This document shows positions 33,517 to 42,167 of a stretch of 64,000 bases of DNA, in pieces. The position numbers were made by a program, and so were the translations under genes. The stretch covers positions 62,001-126,000 of the forward strand of contig JAMHXF010000081.1 in NCBI GenBank assembly GCA_035910535.1, read 5' to 3'. The number at the start of each line of letters is the position of its first letter. Positions within the stretch are counted from its first letter, which is position 1. The DNA comes from Archangium_A sp035910535 (lineage in GTDB: Bacteria > Myxococcota > Myxococcia > Myxococcales > Myxococcaceae). The notes beneath the pieces were generated by a model. That model was not told the DNA's origin. It saw only the letters and a program-made list of their open reading frames with translations, and made no database searches.

Positions 33517-35085
33517 TCACGTCTTTCGCAACCCGACGACCTCCCCGTACCCGCCGGGAATGAAGAACTCGTGAAAATCGAGCCCCATCATTCGCATGGC
33601 CGTCGACACCACGTCGGCCGAGCGCGGCACGCGAGAACTGGCCTGACCGTTCTCTTCGATGATGTCGGTGGCCTGCCCGAAGCCGCGGCGATCGTACGTG
33701 CCGATGCTGCGGTTGCCGGCCACGCCGCCGCCCGCGAACAACACGCTCGTGTACGGGTGATGATCGTCAGGCAGGTTGAAGCCGGTGCTGCTCTTGTACG
33801 CCCACGAGCGGCCGAACTCCGAGAGCACCACCACCAGCGTGTCGTCGAGCAGCGTCTTGCCCGGCATGCCCGGCGCCGCCGTCGCCTTCAGCTCGCCCAG
33901 GAACCGCGCGACGATGTCCATTTGCGCGCGGCCGTGAGCGCAGCTGAAGCCGTGCCCCAACCCGCTGTGCGTGTCGAAGTCGAGCGGCAGCGCGACGTGC
34001 ACCGCCGACGTGAGATCCGACTTCAACAACCGCAGCGCCATGTCGAGGCGCGGCTCCATCGACGTCATGTGGAAGTTCGCGAGCCCGAAGGTGTAGCCGA
34101 ACGCGCCGAGCCCATAGTTCGCCATGTACGACGGCTTCATCGTCAGCGCGTCGATGCCCTTCTGCGCCTGCAGCACCGAGACGACGTCGGCCGCGAGCAC
34201 ACGGCTGACGCTGCGCAACGAGCCGTGAATGCCCTCGAGGAACGAGTCGACCTTCGCGTTCGAGCGACCGAGCAACTTGCCCGGCTGTTTCAACGTGTGT
34301 GCCTCGAGCGCGGTGGTCTCGAGCATCGTGCCGAGCGCATCACCACGAATGCTCAGCTCCGGCGACGGCGTGCGGTTGTTCAGCTTGTCCCACCACGCGT
34401 TGGTCATCGGGTTGTCAGACATCTGCGGGCCGAGCGCCTCAATCGACGGCACGCGCACCGGCGCCGCGTGTGACGGCAGCCCCTGCGCCACGGGCAGTCC
34501 GCGCTCCGTCGTCACCGTCACGAAGGGCAACGGCCGCGTCGACGCGTAGCGGCCATAGACGTGGTTCGCGAACACCGAGTGCAACGCCGGCGCGCGGAAG
34601 TCGGGGCTCGCGACACCACACATCGCCGACACGAAGGCGCTGCCGTGATCTGCCGTGCCCTGGTCGACGCCGTGCAACACCGCCATCTGCCCGGCGAGAT
34701 CGAAGTGCTGAAACCCGTACATCATCGGAGAGAAGCCGGTGCGGTTCGCCGGGTTCGACGGGTCCCACGAGCGCCACACGCGCAGCGGCTTGTAGTTTCC
34801 GTTCGCCGCGCCGAGATCGATGAGGCTCTCTTTGCGGAAGAACGCGGGCTCGCCGGCGAAGCCACCGGGCTCCGGCACGCAGTGTTCGACGTCGTCATCG
34901 CCCATGGGCCAGAAGTGGTACTGCGGTCGGAAGCCGCCGGGCACGTAGATGACGCACAGCCTGCTCGGCGCGTCGGCGGTGTCGGCGCGCGCGACGCCGG
35001 TGCGGAGCAACCCGGCGCGATCGAGCAACGCCACCTGGCTCGCGCCCAACGCCCACTTCAACATCGTTCGTCGTGAGGTCTTCAT
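33517..35085 (-). CDS. DUF1501/DUF1552-type exported protein
   Basis: A 522-residue protein with a twin-arginine-like leader (SRRTMLKWALGASQVALLD) and a sulfatase/alkaline-phosphatase-like body. Landmarks are RLCVIYVPGGFRPQYHFWP, HGVDQGTADHGSAFVSAMCG, LPLDFDTHSGLGHGFSCAHG and VVVLSEFGRSWAYKSSTGFN followed by DDHHPYTSVLFAGGG, the last being the DUF1501 signature (SEFGR...DH(W/H)P). Function is not established for the family. It is the third gene of a minus-strand operon behind two CxxCH proteins (4-bp gap). Confidence 0.85.
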   Translation of the reverse strand: MKTSRRTMLKWALGASQVALLDRAGLLRTGVARADTADAPSRLCVIYVPGGFRPQYHFWPMGDDDVEHCVPEPGGFAGEPAFFRKESLIDLGAANGNYKPLRVWRSWDPSNPANRTGFSPMMYGFQHFDLAGQMAVLHGVDQGTADHGSAFVSAMCGVASPDFRAPALHSVFANHVYGRYASTRPLPFVTVTTERGLPVAQGLPSHAAPVRVPSIEALGPQMSDNPMTNAWWDKLNNRTPSPELSIRGDALGTMLETTALEAHTLKQPGKLLGRSNAKVDSFLEGIHGSLRSVSRVLAADVVSVLQAQKGIDALTMKPSYMANYGLGAFGYTFGLANFHMTSMEPRLDMALRLLKSDLTSAVHVALPLDFDTHSGLGHGFSCAHGRAQMDIVARFLGELKATAAPGMPGKTLLDDTLVVVLSEFGRSWAYKSSTGFNLPDDHHPYTSVLFAGGGVAGNRSIGTYDRRGFGQATDIIEENGQASSRVPRSADVVSTAMRMMGLDFHEFFIPGGYGEVVGLRKT

Positions 35086-35089
35086 CGGG

Positions 35090-36112
35090 TCAGTACGACA
35101 ACCACTTCGGGTGACGAACGAGCGCTGCGCACACGGCGGTCCACGCCACCTTCGTGCTTTGCGCTTCCAGCGGGAGATACACGTCTTGATAGAGCTCGCT
35201 GATCTCGGCTTCGGTCGGCGGCTCGCCCAGCATTCGCAACGAGAGCTGCGCGATGTTCTTTCGAATCTCGACCGACTTGGTCGCGCTCGTGTCGGCGGCG
35301 GTCACGTAGCGGAGCACCGTCGTATTGCCGGCCTTGTCGATGGCCCGGCGACACCACGCCTGGCTGACCTGCACCAACGTCTGCGTCGCCGCGGGCCCGA
35401 GTGACGCGTCGTGCTTGCGCCCCTGCAGCACCACGGCGCCGCCCAGCGTCTCGTAGCGCTCCGTCGAGCGTGAATCAGACACGTACTCGCCAGAAATCCC
35501 CGGAGACCAATCGCCGGGCCAGATGAAGAAGCGGCCGCCAGCGGGCACGTACGCGCGGTTGCGCCAGTCGGGGTTGCTCGTCGACACGAAGTCTTCGAGC
35601 GTCAGGCCCAACTGCGCCATCAGCGACTGCACCATTTCGTCTGCGCGCAGGCGGCGCACGGTGAACGCGCCGGGCGACGGGCCTTCATTCACGGCGCTGC
35701 GCTCGGGCAGGTCACGAATCCACGCCTTCACGTCGTCGATGGAGACCTTCGAGCGACCATCAGCCACCGACGCCGAGAACAGCTCGCCCGGCGGCATCTG
35801 CGGGTAGCTGCCGGGGTTGGTGCCCTCGAGCAACTTCACGAGCCCTGAGCCCTCGGGGTCGCCGCGCTTGACCCAGCGCTCGTCGTACACGAGCCCGTTC
35901 TCGAACGCGTCGAGCGACGCGAAGTACGGCTTGTTGCCCGTGGAGTGACAGCTCGCACACGCCCCGGAGAGCGCCTGTCGCAGCTCGTCGTTCTTGCCTT
36001 CGGGAGGACACCCGCCGTCTGCCAGCACTTCTCCACCTGGAGGCGGCGGCATGACGATTTTCGCCTCGCAACCGGCGAGCAGCAGCAACGTCACCAACGC
36101 GCGGGCTCTCAC
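35090..36112 (-). CDS. lipoprotein with single CxxCH (cytochrome-c-like) motif
   Basis: A 340-residue lipoprotein (lipobox LAGC, Cys15) starting with GTG in a GTGA overlap with the upstream gene. The Planctomycete-type cytochrome c motif CASCH lies at residues 52-56 in GACASCHSTGNKPYF, followed by a MPPGE motif whose Met could be an axial ligand. The C-terminal two thirds (FTVRRLRADEMVQSLMAQLG onward) resembles the DUF1592-type helical domains. Probably periplasmic and attached to a membrane; heme binding is plausible but unproven. Operon partners are the 575-residue CxxCH protein and the DUF1501 protein. Confidence 0.78.
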   Translation of the reverse strand: MRARALVTLLLLAGCEAKIVMPPPPGGEVLADGGCPPEGKNDELRQALSGACASCHSTGNKPYFASLDAFENGLVYDERWVKRGDPEGSGLVKLLEGTNPGSYPQMPPGELFSASVADGRSKVSIDDVKAWIRDLPERSAVNEGPSPGAFTVRRLRADEMVQSLMAQLGLTLEDFVSTSNPDWRNRAYVPAGGRFFIWPGDWSPGISGEYVSDSRSTERYETLGGAVVLQGRKHDASLGPAATQTLVQVSQAWCRRAIDKAGNTTVLRYVTAADTSATKSVEIRKNIAQLSLRMLGEPPTEAEISELYQDVYLPLEAQSTKVAWTAVCAALVRHPKWLSY

Positions 36113-37836
36113 AAGCCCCTCCGGAACTCGGGCTGCGTGAGGAGGTACTTCAAGAACGGCTTCAACTTTCGGTCGCGCGCGACGAACTCACGCGTGAGCG
36201 CCGACACGTACGCAGCCTCGGCCGCGGGGTCGAGCTCACGACCGACGAAGCGCGCGTACAGCTTGCGCACCGCGCATTGGTCGAACGCGCCCGACGTCAT
36301 CAACACCTTGCCGAAGCCGAGCGGACCCATGGTGCCGTCGCTCGTCACGCCGAGCAGCGAGTAGTCGGGCGGCATGGTGTCGAGCAGCAGCGCCTCAGCG
36401 TTGGCCGTCGCCTGCGCTTGCGTCACCGGCGTCATCACCGTGCCCGGCACGAACGCGTTTCGCCAACGGAAGCCCGGCGAGGTGTCAGCCGCGCTGTGCG
36501 GATACTGGCCCGAGACCCACGCCGCGGTGACGCGATGGCGCCCGATGCCCGGCATGAAGGGCCACGGCACGTAGTAACTCTCGGCGCCAAAGTCCCACCG
36601 CTTGAAGAAGATGGCCGCCGGGTCGAGCGCGCGGTGACAGTGCAGACACGTGCCGCCCGTCGCAGGGTCGCCGTCGTACGGAGGAAAGCTCGCGTTCGCC
36701 GGAGGCGGGTTGAACGACGAGCACGCGAACATCTCGAGGAAGCGCGCGGCGCGGACACGTTCACGCGGATACGCCGACAACGAGCCCATCATCGTCAACA
36801 CGCCGGCCGCCGGCAGCCCGTCGGGCGCGGCAGTCGTCGTGCGCGGGTCGAACTTGTAGTCGCGCCGGGCGATGAGAAACGGGTTGAGCGTCTCCACGGT
36901 GAATTCGCGCCAGGCCTGCGGGTCGTCGGCCATCGGGTGAACTGGATCTCTCGGGCTGGGGTCGGCGCTCGGCTTCCACCAATTCACGGTGACGTCGGGC
37001 GCGCCCTGCTGTCGGCCCTGACGTACGTAGAGCGCGCGCAACCAGTTCGTGCCGACGGAGTAGTTGCCGACGATGAGGTCTGACAACGGGCGATCGTGCC
37101 ACGCGAGGTGCGCGAACAAGCGCGCCGGTTCTTCGAAGGGGTGTCGTCGCTGCACCTGCAGGCTGTGGTTACTGCCGTCACGCAGACCCGCGAGCGGCGA
37201 ACACCAGATGAGGTTCGGCCCGCAGCCACAGCCGGCGAGCAACGAAGGGTCGTAGTAGCCGCCGTTCGCGAGCCCGCAGTCGCGCGTGCGGCCCATGGCG
37301 TCGACGACGCTCGTGGTGTTCGAACCCGCCGCACCAACCACCGTGACCGTCGTGCCCGGCGCCCACCACGGCTCGTGCATCGCCACCGCCGCGCCTGCGT
37401 CGTCACACGCGGCGCTGTCTTCGACGCCACGAAACGCGCCGGGGTGCGCGGTGGCGGCGCCGCACTGCGAGAGGTGCCCCGACATGTCGCCCTGGTACGC
37501 GTCGCCCTGCGCGCCCTTCGTGTACGCGGGCACCGACAACCAGTCGTGACCGAAGCGCACCATCTGCTCGTAGAACGCAGGAGACCCGAGCAACGCATCA
37601 ACCTCGGCGTCGAGCACGCCGGCGCGCGAATCAGCCGACGCCTCGAGCAGCGCCTCGTACTTCGTGACGTCAGGCGTCACGCCGGTCAACGCGAGAGAAA
37701 TGCGACGCAGCACGCGCGTGTCGCTCAGCGCGTCTTTCGGGGCCTCCGTCGAGACCGGCGGCTTCTTGCACTGGTCTTGCGCGAACGCCGCGCACGACAA
37801 GAGCGCGCCGAAGAAACCCACTCGCACGAAATGCAT
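36109..37836 (-). CDS. exported DUF1592/DUF1588-like CxxCH protein
   Basis: A 575-residue protein with signal peptide MHFVRVGFFGALLSCAAFAQ; the frame extends 35 codons further but that part is basic and shadow-like. The body has VLRRISLALTGVTPDVTKYE (DUF1549-type start), FLEMFACSSFNPPPANASFP, then TCLHCHRALDPAAIFFKRWD with the CLHCH motif near residues 396-400, and a C-terminal VRKLYARFVGRELDPAAEAA matching DUF1585. It heads the operon and overlaps the lipoprotein start (GTGA). It probably works with the downstream lipoprotein and DUF1501 protein in the periplasm. Confidence 0.78.
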   Translation of the reverse strand: MHFVRVGFFGALLSCAAFAQDQCKKPPVSTEAPKDALSDTRVLRRISLALTGVTPDVTKYEALLEASADSRAGVLDAEVDALLGSPAFYEQMVRFGHDWLSVPAYTKGAQGDAYQGDMSGHLSQCGAATAHPGAFRGVEDSAACDDAGAAVAMHEPWWAPGTTVTVVGAAGSNTTSVVDAMGRTRDCGLANGGYYDPSLLAGCGCGPNLIWCSPLAGLRDGSNHSLQVQRRHPFEEPARLFAHLAWHDRPLSDLIVGNYSVGTNWLRALYVRQGRQQGAPDVTVNWWKPSADPSPRDPVHPMADDPQAWREFTVETLNPFLIARRDYKFDPRTTTAAPDGLPAAGVLTMMGSLSAYPRERVRAARFLEMFACSSFNPPPANASFPPYDGDPATGGTCLHCHRALDPAAIFFKRWDFGAESYYVPWPFMPGIGRHRVTAAWVSGQYPHSAADTSPGFRWRNAFVPGTVMTPVTQAQATANAEALLLDTMPPDYSLLGVTSDGTMGPLGFGKVLMTSGAFDQCAVRKLYARFVGRELDPAAEAAYVSALTREFVARDRKLKPFLKYLLTQPEFRRGL

Positions 37837-37965
37837 CCGGTGCGTGACTGCAACGCACAGGCCGCGCCCACACCGTAGGAACCGCTGCGCTTCGCGACCG
37901 TTTCTGAGGTGCGGAGTCGTCACGTGTCGTGGGAACTCCACACCCGCGTGCTAACTCGTCGCGCC

Positions 37966-38745
37966 ATGGCCCCTGTTGCGTTGATCACCGGTGGAAGTCG
38001 TGGCGTCGGCAAAGCCCTCAGCCTTCGCCTCGCCAGGCAGGGCTACGACATCGTCTCGACGTACCGACGCGACGTCGACGCGGCGCAGCAGCTCGAGAAA
38101 GAAGTCGCCGCGCTCGGCCGTCGCTGCATCACGGCGGTCGCTGACCAACTCGAACCCGAGAGCCTCACGCCCGTCTTCGAGCGCATCAAGCAGGAGCTTG
38201 GTCACCTCGACGTGCTCGTCGCCAACGCCGCGTCGACGAAGTTCGCGCCGCTGATGGACACCAAACTCCACCAGATGGACAAGACCTTCAACGTGACGGT
38301 GAAGAGCTTTCTCTACGCCGTGCAGCAGGCGCAGCCGTTGATGGCGGGGCGCGGCGCGCGCATCGTCATGGTGTCGGGAATGGACTCGCGCATTCCCTTG
38401 CCCTTTCACGGCCTGCTCGGCGCGATGAAGGGCGCCATGGAGATCCTCGTGCGCTACCTCGCGGCCGAGCTCGCCGCCGACGGCATTCGCGTGAACGCGG
38501 TGAACCCCGGCTACATCGACACCGAGAGCTCGCGCTTCTACGTGGGCGAAGAGAACTGGAAGAAGTTGGAGGCCACGTTGAGCGCCATGGTGCCCGCAGG
38601 CCACATCGCTACGGCCGACGAGATCGCCGAGGCCATCGAGTGGGTGTGCCTGCCGGCGTCGCGCTACGTGAACGGCACCACCATCAACGTCGACGGTGGG
38701 CTCGAAGCGAACTACCAGTTCTTCATCAATTCGAAGCTGGGCTGA
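37966..38745 (+). CDS. SDR family oxidoreductase lacking the usual YxxxK tyrosine
   Basis: A 259-residue short-chain dehydrogenase/reductase. The cofactor motif TGGSRGVG (residues 8-15), NAAS motif and the C-terminal GIRVNAVNPGYIDTE and GTTINVDGG are all present. The active-site strand reads VMVSGMDSRIPLPFHGLLG followed by AMKGAM: Lys155 aligns with the catalytic Lys, but the YxxxK Tyr position is Leu151 and the position seven before Lys (used by FabL-type enoyl-ACP reductases, Y-X6-K) is His148. Overall sequence most resembles FabL-like SDRs. Either chemistry is altered or it is not a classical reductase. The ATG at 37966 starts the Rossmann strand directly. It overlaps the convergent M14 gene by 20 nt. 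Confidence 0.82.
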   Translation: MAPVALITGGSRGVGKALSLRLARQGYDIVSTYRRDVDAAQQLEKEVAALGRRCITAVADQLEPESLTPVFERIKQELGHLDVLVANAASTKFAPLMDTKLHQMDKTFNVTVKSFLYAVQQAQPLMAGRGARIVMVSGMDSRIPLPFHGLLGAMKGAMEILVRYLAAELAADGIRVNAVNPGYIDTESSRFYVGEENWKKLEATLSAMVPAGHIATADEIAEAIEWVCLPASRYVNGTTINVDGGLEANYQFFINSKLG

Positions 38746-40459
38746 CGTCGACACGAAAGACGGGAATCAACCCCAGGCGCTCGTCGGCGCTCGGGTGACG
38801 CTTCGCGAAGAATGCCAGCCGCGCTTCGGGGCTCTTCTCGAACGCGGGGTCTTTGAGGCGGCGCTCGAACTCGGCGCGCGTGGCGGCGTCGGCGAGCTGC
38901 TCGCGGGCAAAGGGCTCGGTCAAATAGTCCTCGAGGTATTCCTTCTGCTCGAAGTGCGCGTTGAAGAAGCCCCACGCTGCGAACGAATCAGGGAGCGACG
39001 GCTCGAAGAGCTGCAGCACGAGCTCAGCGCCTGGCTGCGCGATGGGAACGAAGAGCGCGCCTGACGTGAAGTCTTCGGTCGACGCGCTCCACGTGCCGGA
39101 AATGGAAGCCACGGTGCGGCCTTCGTACGTGCCAGGCCTCAAGGTGGGCGTGCCGACGAAGCGCGCGACGGCGAATGACGGCAGCGCCTTCTTGAGCACC
39201 ACGAAGCGGAGGCCGTGCGCGACGAGGCGCGGCGCGAGTAGTTCGGCGTACGACGCGGGAATCACGTAGCCCGCCTTCGGCGCGACGACGTGGCTCTTCA
39301 CGGCCACCGCGTCGCGCAGCGGCACCTTCCACACCTGCGGCTTGCCTTCGTCGTACTGCACCCAGAACTTGCCGCTCACCTCGCTCTTCGTACGCGTGTA
39401 CGCGTAGCCCTGAAACTCGATGGTGCGGGTGTCGCCAGCCGCCGCGTAGAGCACGGCGACTTCGGAGCCTCCGAACTTCGTCGCGGCGACATCTGCAGCG
39501 TCAGCGTCAGCGAGCCATCGCGCGCCGTGCAGCGCGGCCTCTTCGAGCAACGCAGCGCACACGTTGAACGTGGTCTTCACGCGATGCGCGTACGGTCGCC
39601 ACGAATGCGTTTCGACCAACACCCCGAAGCGGTGATGCAGTGCCCAGTACGCGTTGCCGAAGCGCGGCGGAGGCCAGCCTGACTCGAAGCCGCTCGCCGG
39701 GTCGTCGGAGTCGACGAACGACGGGTAGAAGTCGACCGGCAGGTGCCCCTGCGCCGAGAGCTTCGTGAAGACCGCGTCTCGCAGCGCGCGCCCATTCGCC
39801 GCCATGGGCTCGGGCCCGAGTCGACGAGGCTCGAAGGTCAACGAGACGTCGTGCTGAAACTTCGCGCCGTCGGTGACGTGAAGGTCGGCGTAGAGCACCG
39901 GCTGGTAGCGGTGCAGCAGCGTCAGCATCGCGCGCATTTCGGGGGCGTCGGCCTTCGCGTAGTCGCGGTTCAAGTTGAGGTTCTGCGAGGTGACCCGCCA
40001 GCCCATTTCTTCGGGGCCGCGTTGGTTGGGGCGCTGGTTTTTCCCGAAGCGCTCGTGACCGTCGACGTTGAAGACCGGCACGAAGACCCAGGTGACCTTG
40101 TCGAGCGCGCCTTTCGCCGCGCGCCCTTCGAGCGCTTCGCGCAGCAACCAGAAGCCCGCGTCTTTGCCGTCGATTTCACCGGCGTGAATACCGCCCTGCA
40201 TCAGCACCACCGGCCGCGACTTCTTCTTGTTCGCTTCGGGCGTGAAGGTGCCGTCGTTCGACGCCACCAACATCAGCATCGGGCGGTTGAGCGGCGTGAC
40301 GCCGAAGCGCTCGCACTTCACCTGCTTCGGGTAGCGCTTCGCGAACGCTGCGCAGAGCGTTTCCACTTCGTCGTAGCGACCGGTCTTCGTCCAACCGGAC
40401 TGCTCGGAGATGGTGGTGAGAGGTGCGGCAGCCAACAGAGCAATGACGAGCGCGTGCAT
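38726..40459 (-). CDS. M14 family zinc carboxypeptidase, exported
   Basis: A 577-residue protein with a short signal peptide (MHALVIALLAAAP). The M14 zinc motif is in QGGIHAGEIDGKDAG (His and Glu ligands), the substrate-binding NVDGHERF/NLNRDYAKAD segment follows, and the third ligand His lies in YADLHVTDGAKFQHDV; a late VETHSWRPY supplies the likely catalytic-site acid region. Gly/Asp-rich region PSFVDSDDPASGFESGWPPP is typical of the large bacterial exported M14 subgroup. The start is ATG at 40459 (TGATG overlap with the GNAT stop), with GTG at 40462 as an alternative. Probably a periplasmic or secreted peptidase. Confidence 0.85.
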   Translation of the reverse strand: MHALVIALLAAAPLTTISEQSGWTKTGRYDEVETLCAAFAKRYPKQVKCERFGVTPLNRPMLMLVASNDGTFTPEANKKKSRPVVLMQGGIHAGEIDGKDAGFWLLREALEGRAAKGALDKVTWVFVPVFNVDGHERFGKNQRPNQRGPEEMGWRVTSQNLNLNRDYAKADAPEMRAMLTLLHRYQPVLYADLHVTDGAKFQHDVSLTFEPRRLGPEPMAANGRALRDAVFTKLSAQGHLPVDFYPSFVDSDDPASGFESGWPPPRFGNAYWALHHRFGVLVETHSWRPYAHRVKTTFNVCAALLEEAALHGARWLADADAADVAATKFGGSEVAVLYAAAGDTRTIEFQGYAYTRTKSEVSGKFWVQYDEGKPQVWKVPLRDAVAVKSHVVAPKAGYVIPASYAELLAPRLVAHGLRFVVLKKALPSFAVARFVGTPTLRPGTYEGRTVASISGTWSASTEDFTSGALFVPIAQPGAELVLQLFEPSLPDSFAAWGFFNAHFEQKEYLEDYLTEPFAREQLADAATRAEFERRLKDPAFEKSPEARLAFFAKRHPSADERLGLIPVFRVDVSPASN

Positions 40460-40929
40460 CACAGATCCAACGTGAACTCGACCATGGTGGGCCGGTAGCC
40501 GAGCGAACGGAACAGGGTCTGACCTTCGACGTTCGCGCTCGCAGAATAGAGCACCAGCTGTTTGGCGCCCTTCGCGGCGAAGCGCTTCTTCGCCTCTTCC
40601 ATCAGCGCCTTCGACACGCCGTTTCGACGATGCGCGTCGGCGACGTAGATGTCGTGAATCGCGCCGTGCGCGTCGAGCAACTTCGCCCAGTCGCGGCGCT
40701 CGAGAGAACCGAACACGTAGCCGGCGGCCTCGCCGTTGCGTTCAGCCACCAGCAACAGCTGAGACGGGTCTTCGAGGATCGACTGAAAGAAGCGCCGGTA
40801 GCCATCGGCCACGCCGGGCGTGGTGAAGAAGCGCCTCTGGTCCCACGAGTGGTGAAGCAGCACGAGCCGTTCGGCGAGGAACCCCACCGCTTCGAGATCG
40901 GCCGCCGTCATGTCGCGTACGAGCGTCAT
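40459..40929 (-). CDS. GNAT family N-acetyltransferase
   Basis: A 156-residue acetyltransferase. It has the N-terminal strand MTLVRDMTAADLEAVGFLAE, the acetyl-CoA loop region IYVADAHRRNGVSKALMEEA (V-x-x-x-x-R-x-x-G variant of the Q/RxxGxG/A motif) and the C-terminal QTLFRSLGYRP. Substrate unknown. It overlaps the start of the M14 gene by one base, so the two are coupled. It is divergent from the small secreted protein at 40996. Confidence 0.8.
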   Translation of the reverse strand: MTLVRDMTAADLEAVGFLAERLVLLHHSWDQRRFFTTPGVADGYRRFFQSILEDPSQLLLVAERNGEAAGYVFGSLERRDWAKLLDAHGAIHDIYVADAHRRNGVSKALMEEAKKRFAAKGAKQLVLYSASANVEGQTLFRSLGYRPTMVEFTLDL

Positions 40930-40995
40930 GGCGCACTGGCTAACGCGCAGCCGACGTCATTGCGACCCCGTTGAGGAGTGTGTACGCGACGGCGC

Positions 40996-41445
40996 ATGAA
41001 GCTCGCTCTGGCGCTCGCGTTGTTGCTGTCGGCCGACGACACGTTGACCATCGATGGCGTCGCCGTACCGGTGCCGAAGGGCTGCCGCGCGAGTGGCAAC
41101 GCCATCAACTGTGGTGACGGTGGGTTCACCATCGCTCCGCAAGACTTGTCGTCGCAGACGCCCGATGAGCTGTTGAAGGCCGCGGCGACGATGGTCGGTG
41201 ACGTGACGAAGATCGACGGCGACCCGGAGCCCACGTTTCTCATCGACTGCACGGTGCAGAAGAAGCCGGCGAAGTGTCAGCTCGGGAGCTCGAACCGGGA
41301 GGCGGTGCAGCGCCGCTTCGTGTTGGCGGCGCCGATTTCTGATTCCGGCAAGACGCGCATCGCAGTGTGTGTGACGCCGAACGATCCGCGCGCGATTCTC
41401 CCGACCGTGTGCCGTGCGGTGTTTTCATTCAAGGGCAGCAAGTGA
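40996..41445 (+). CDS. small secreted hypothetical protein
   Basis: A 149-residue protein with signal peptide MKLALALALLLSA and a small beta-rich domain holding six Cys (KGCRAS, INCGDG, IDCTVQ, KCQLG, AVCVTP, TVCRAV), probably three disulfides. I recognise no family. A shorter upstream start (40978) would add basic residues before the signal and is less likely. Its stop overlaps the GTG start of the DNA methyltransferase gene (GTGA), an odd pairing of an exported and a DNA-modifying protein. Confidence 0.6.
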   Translation: MKLALALALLLSADDTLTIDGVAVPVPKGCRASGNAINCGDGGFTIAPQDLSSQTPDELLKAAATMVGDVTKIDGDPEPTFLIDCTVQKKPAKCQLGSSNREAVQRRFVLAAPISDSGKTRIAVCVTPNDPRAILPTVCRAVFSFKGSK

Positions 41446-42167
41446 CGAACCGCTGCATCAACGCAGACTCGACGAAGAACGAGACGTGGGTGAAGGCGCT
41501 GGGTGGTCGCAAGGCCGACGTGCTGTTGAGCGACCCTCCGTATTGTCTGCTCACGCGGCGCCGCAAAGACGGCGACCTGCGCGACCCGAAGCACAAGAAG
41601 ATCGATCGCGGCCCGGTGCGGCGCTTCGAGAACGTTCGCGAGTTCCGCGACTTCACGAAGCAGTGGCTGCAGGTCGCCGTGCAGCACCTGACGGCTGACG
41701 CGCCGATCGTCTTGTGGATGAACCTGCTCGGTCGTGAGCCGATGACGGCCGCCTGTCGCGAGCTCGGCTACACGCACGTGCGCGGTGAATTCGTGTGGGG
41801 CAAGCGCACGCGCGAGGGAAACAGCGGCGAAGAGATTCTGCGCGTCGTCGAGACGGCGCTCGTGTTCACGCGCACGCCGGCGCAGGTGATGACGAATGAG
41901 TCAGCTGCGCTGCCGTGGTCTGCGGTCGCCGGCTACGACGACGACGGAGAAGCCGAGCGTTGGGGCTCGCACCCGAATCACAAACCGTTCGGCGTGCTGG
42001 AGCCGCTCGTGCGCACGTGGAGCAAAGCGGGTCAGCTCGTCGTCGATCCCTTCGCGGGTTCCGGCTCGATTCCCGCGGCGGCGGTGAAGCTGGGCCGGGA
42101 GATCGCCTGCATCGAACTGGAACCCGAGTGGGCGGAGCGCGTCTCGCAGCGCCTCGCTCAGCGCTGA
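41442..42167 (+). CDS. DNA methyltransferase (N6-adenine/N4-cytosine type)
   Basis: A 241-residue class beta amino-methyltransferase. Catalytic motif IV is DPPY at residues 31-34 (VLLSDPPYCLLTRR), and after a central region come motif X-like SHPNHKPFGVLEPLVR and motif I VVDPFAGSGSIPAA (residues 200-212) that binds S-adenosylmethionine, the beta order. The GTG start overlaps the upstream stop (GTGA). The Arg/Lys-rich KRTREGNSGEEILR segment may contact DNA. No restriction endonuclease gene is adjacent, so it appears solitary; its target sequence cannot be read from the gene. It overlaps the convergent lipoprotein by 10 nt. Confidence 0.87.
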   Translation: MTNRCINADSTKNETWVKALGGRKADVLLSDPPYCLLTRRRKDGDLRDPKHKKIDRGPVRRFENVREFRDFTKQWLQVAVQHLTADAPIVLWMNLLGREPMTAACRELGYTHVRGEFVWGKRTREGNSGEEILRVVETALVFTRTPAQVMTNESAALPWSAVAGYDDDGEAERWGSHPNHKPFGVLEPLVRTWSKAGQLVVDPFAGSGSIPAAAVKLGREIACIELEPEWAERVSQRLAQR

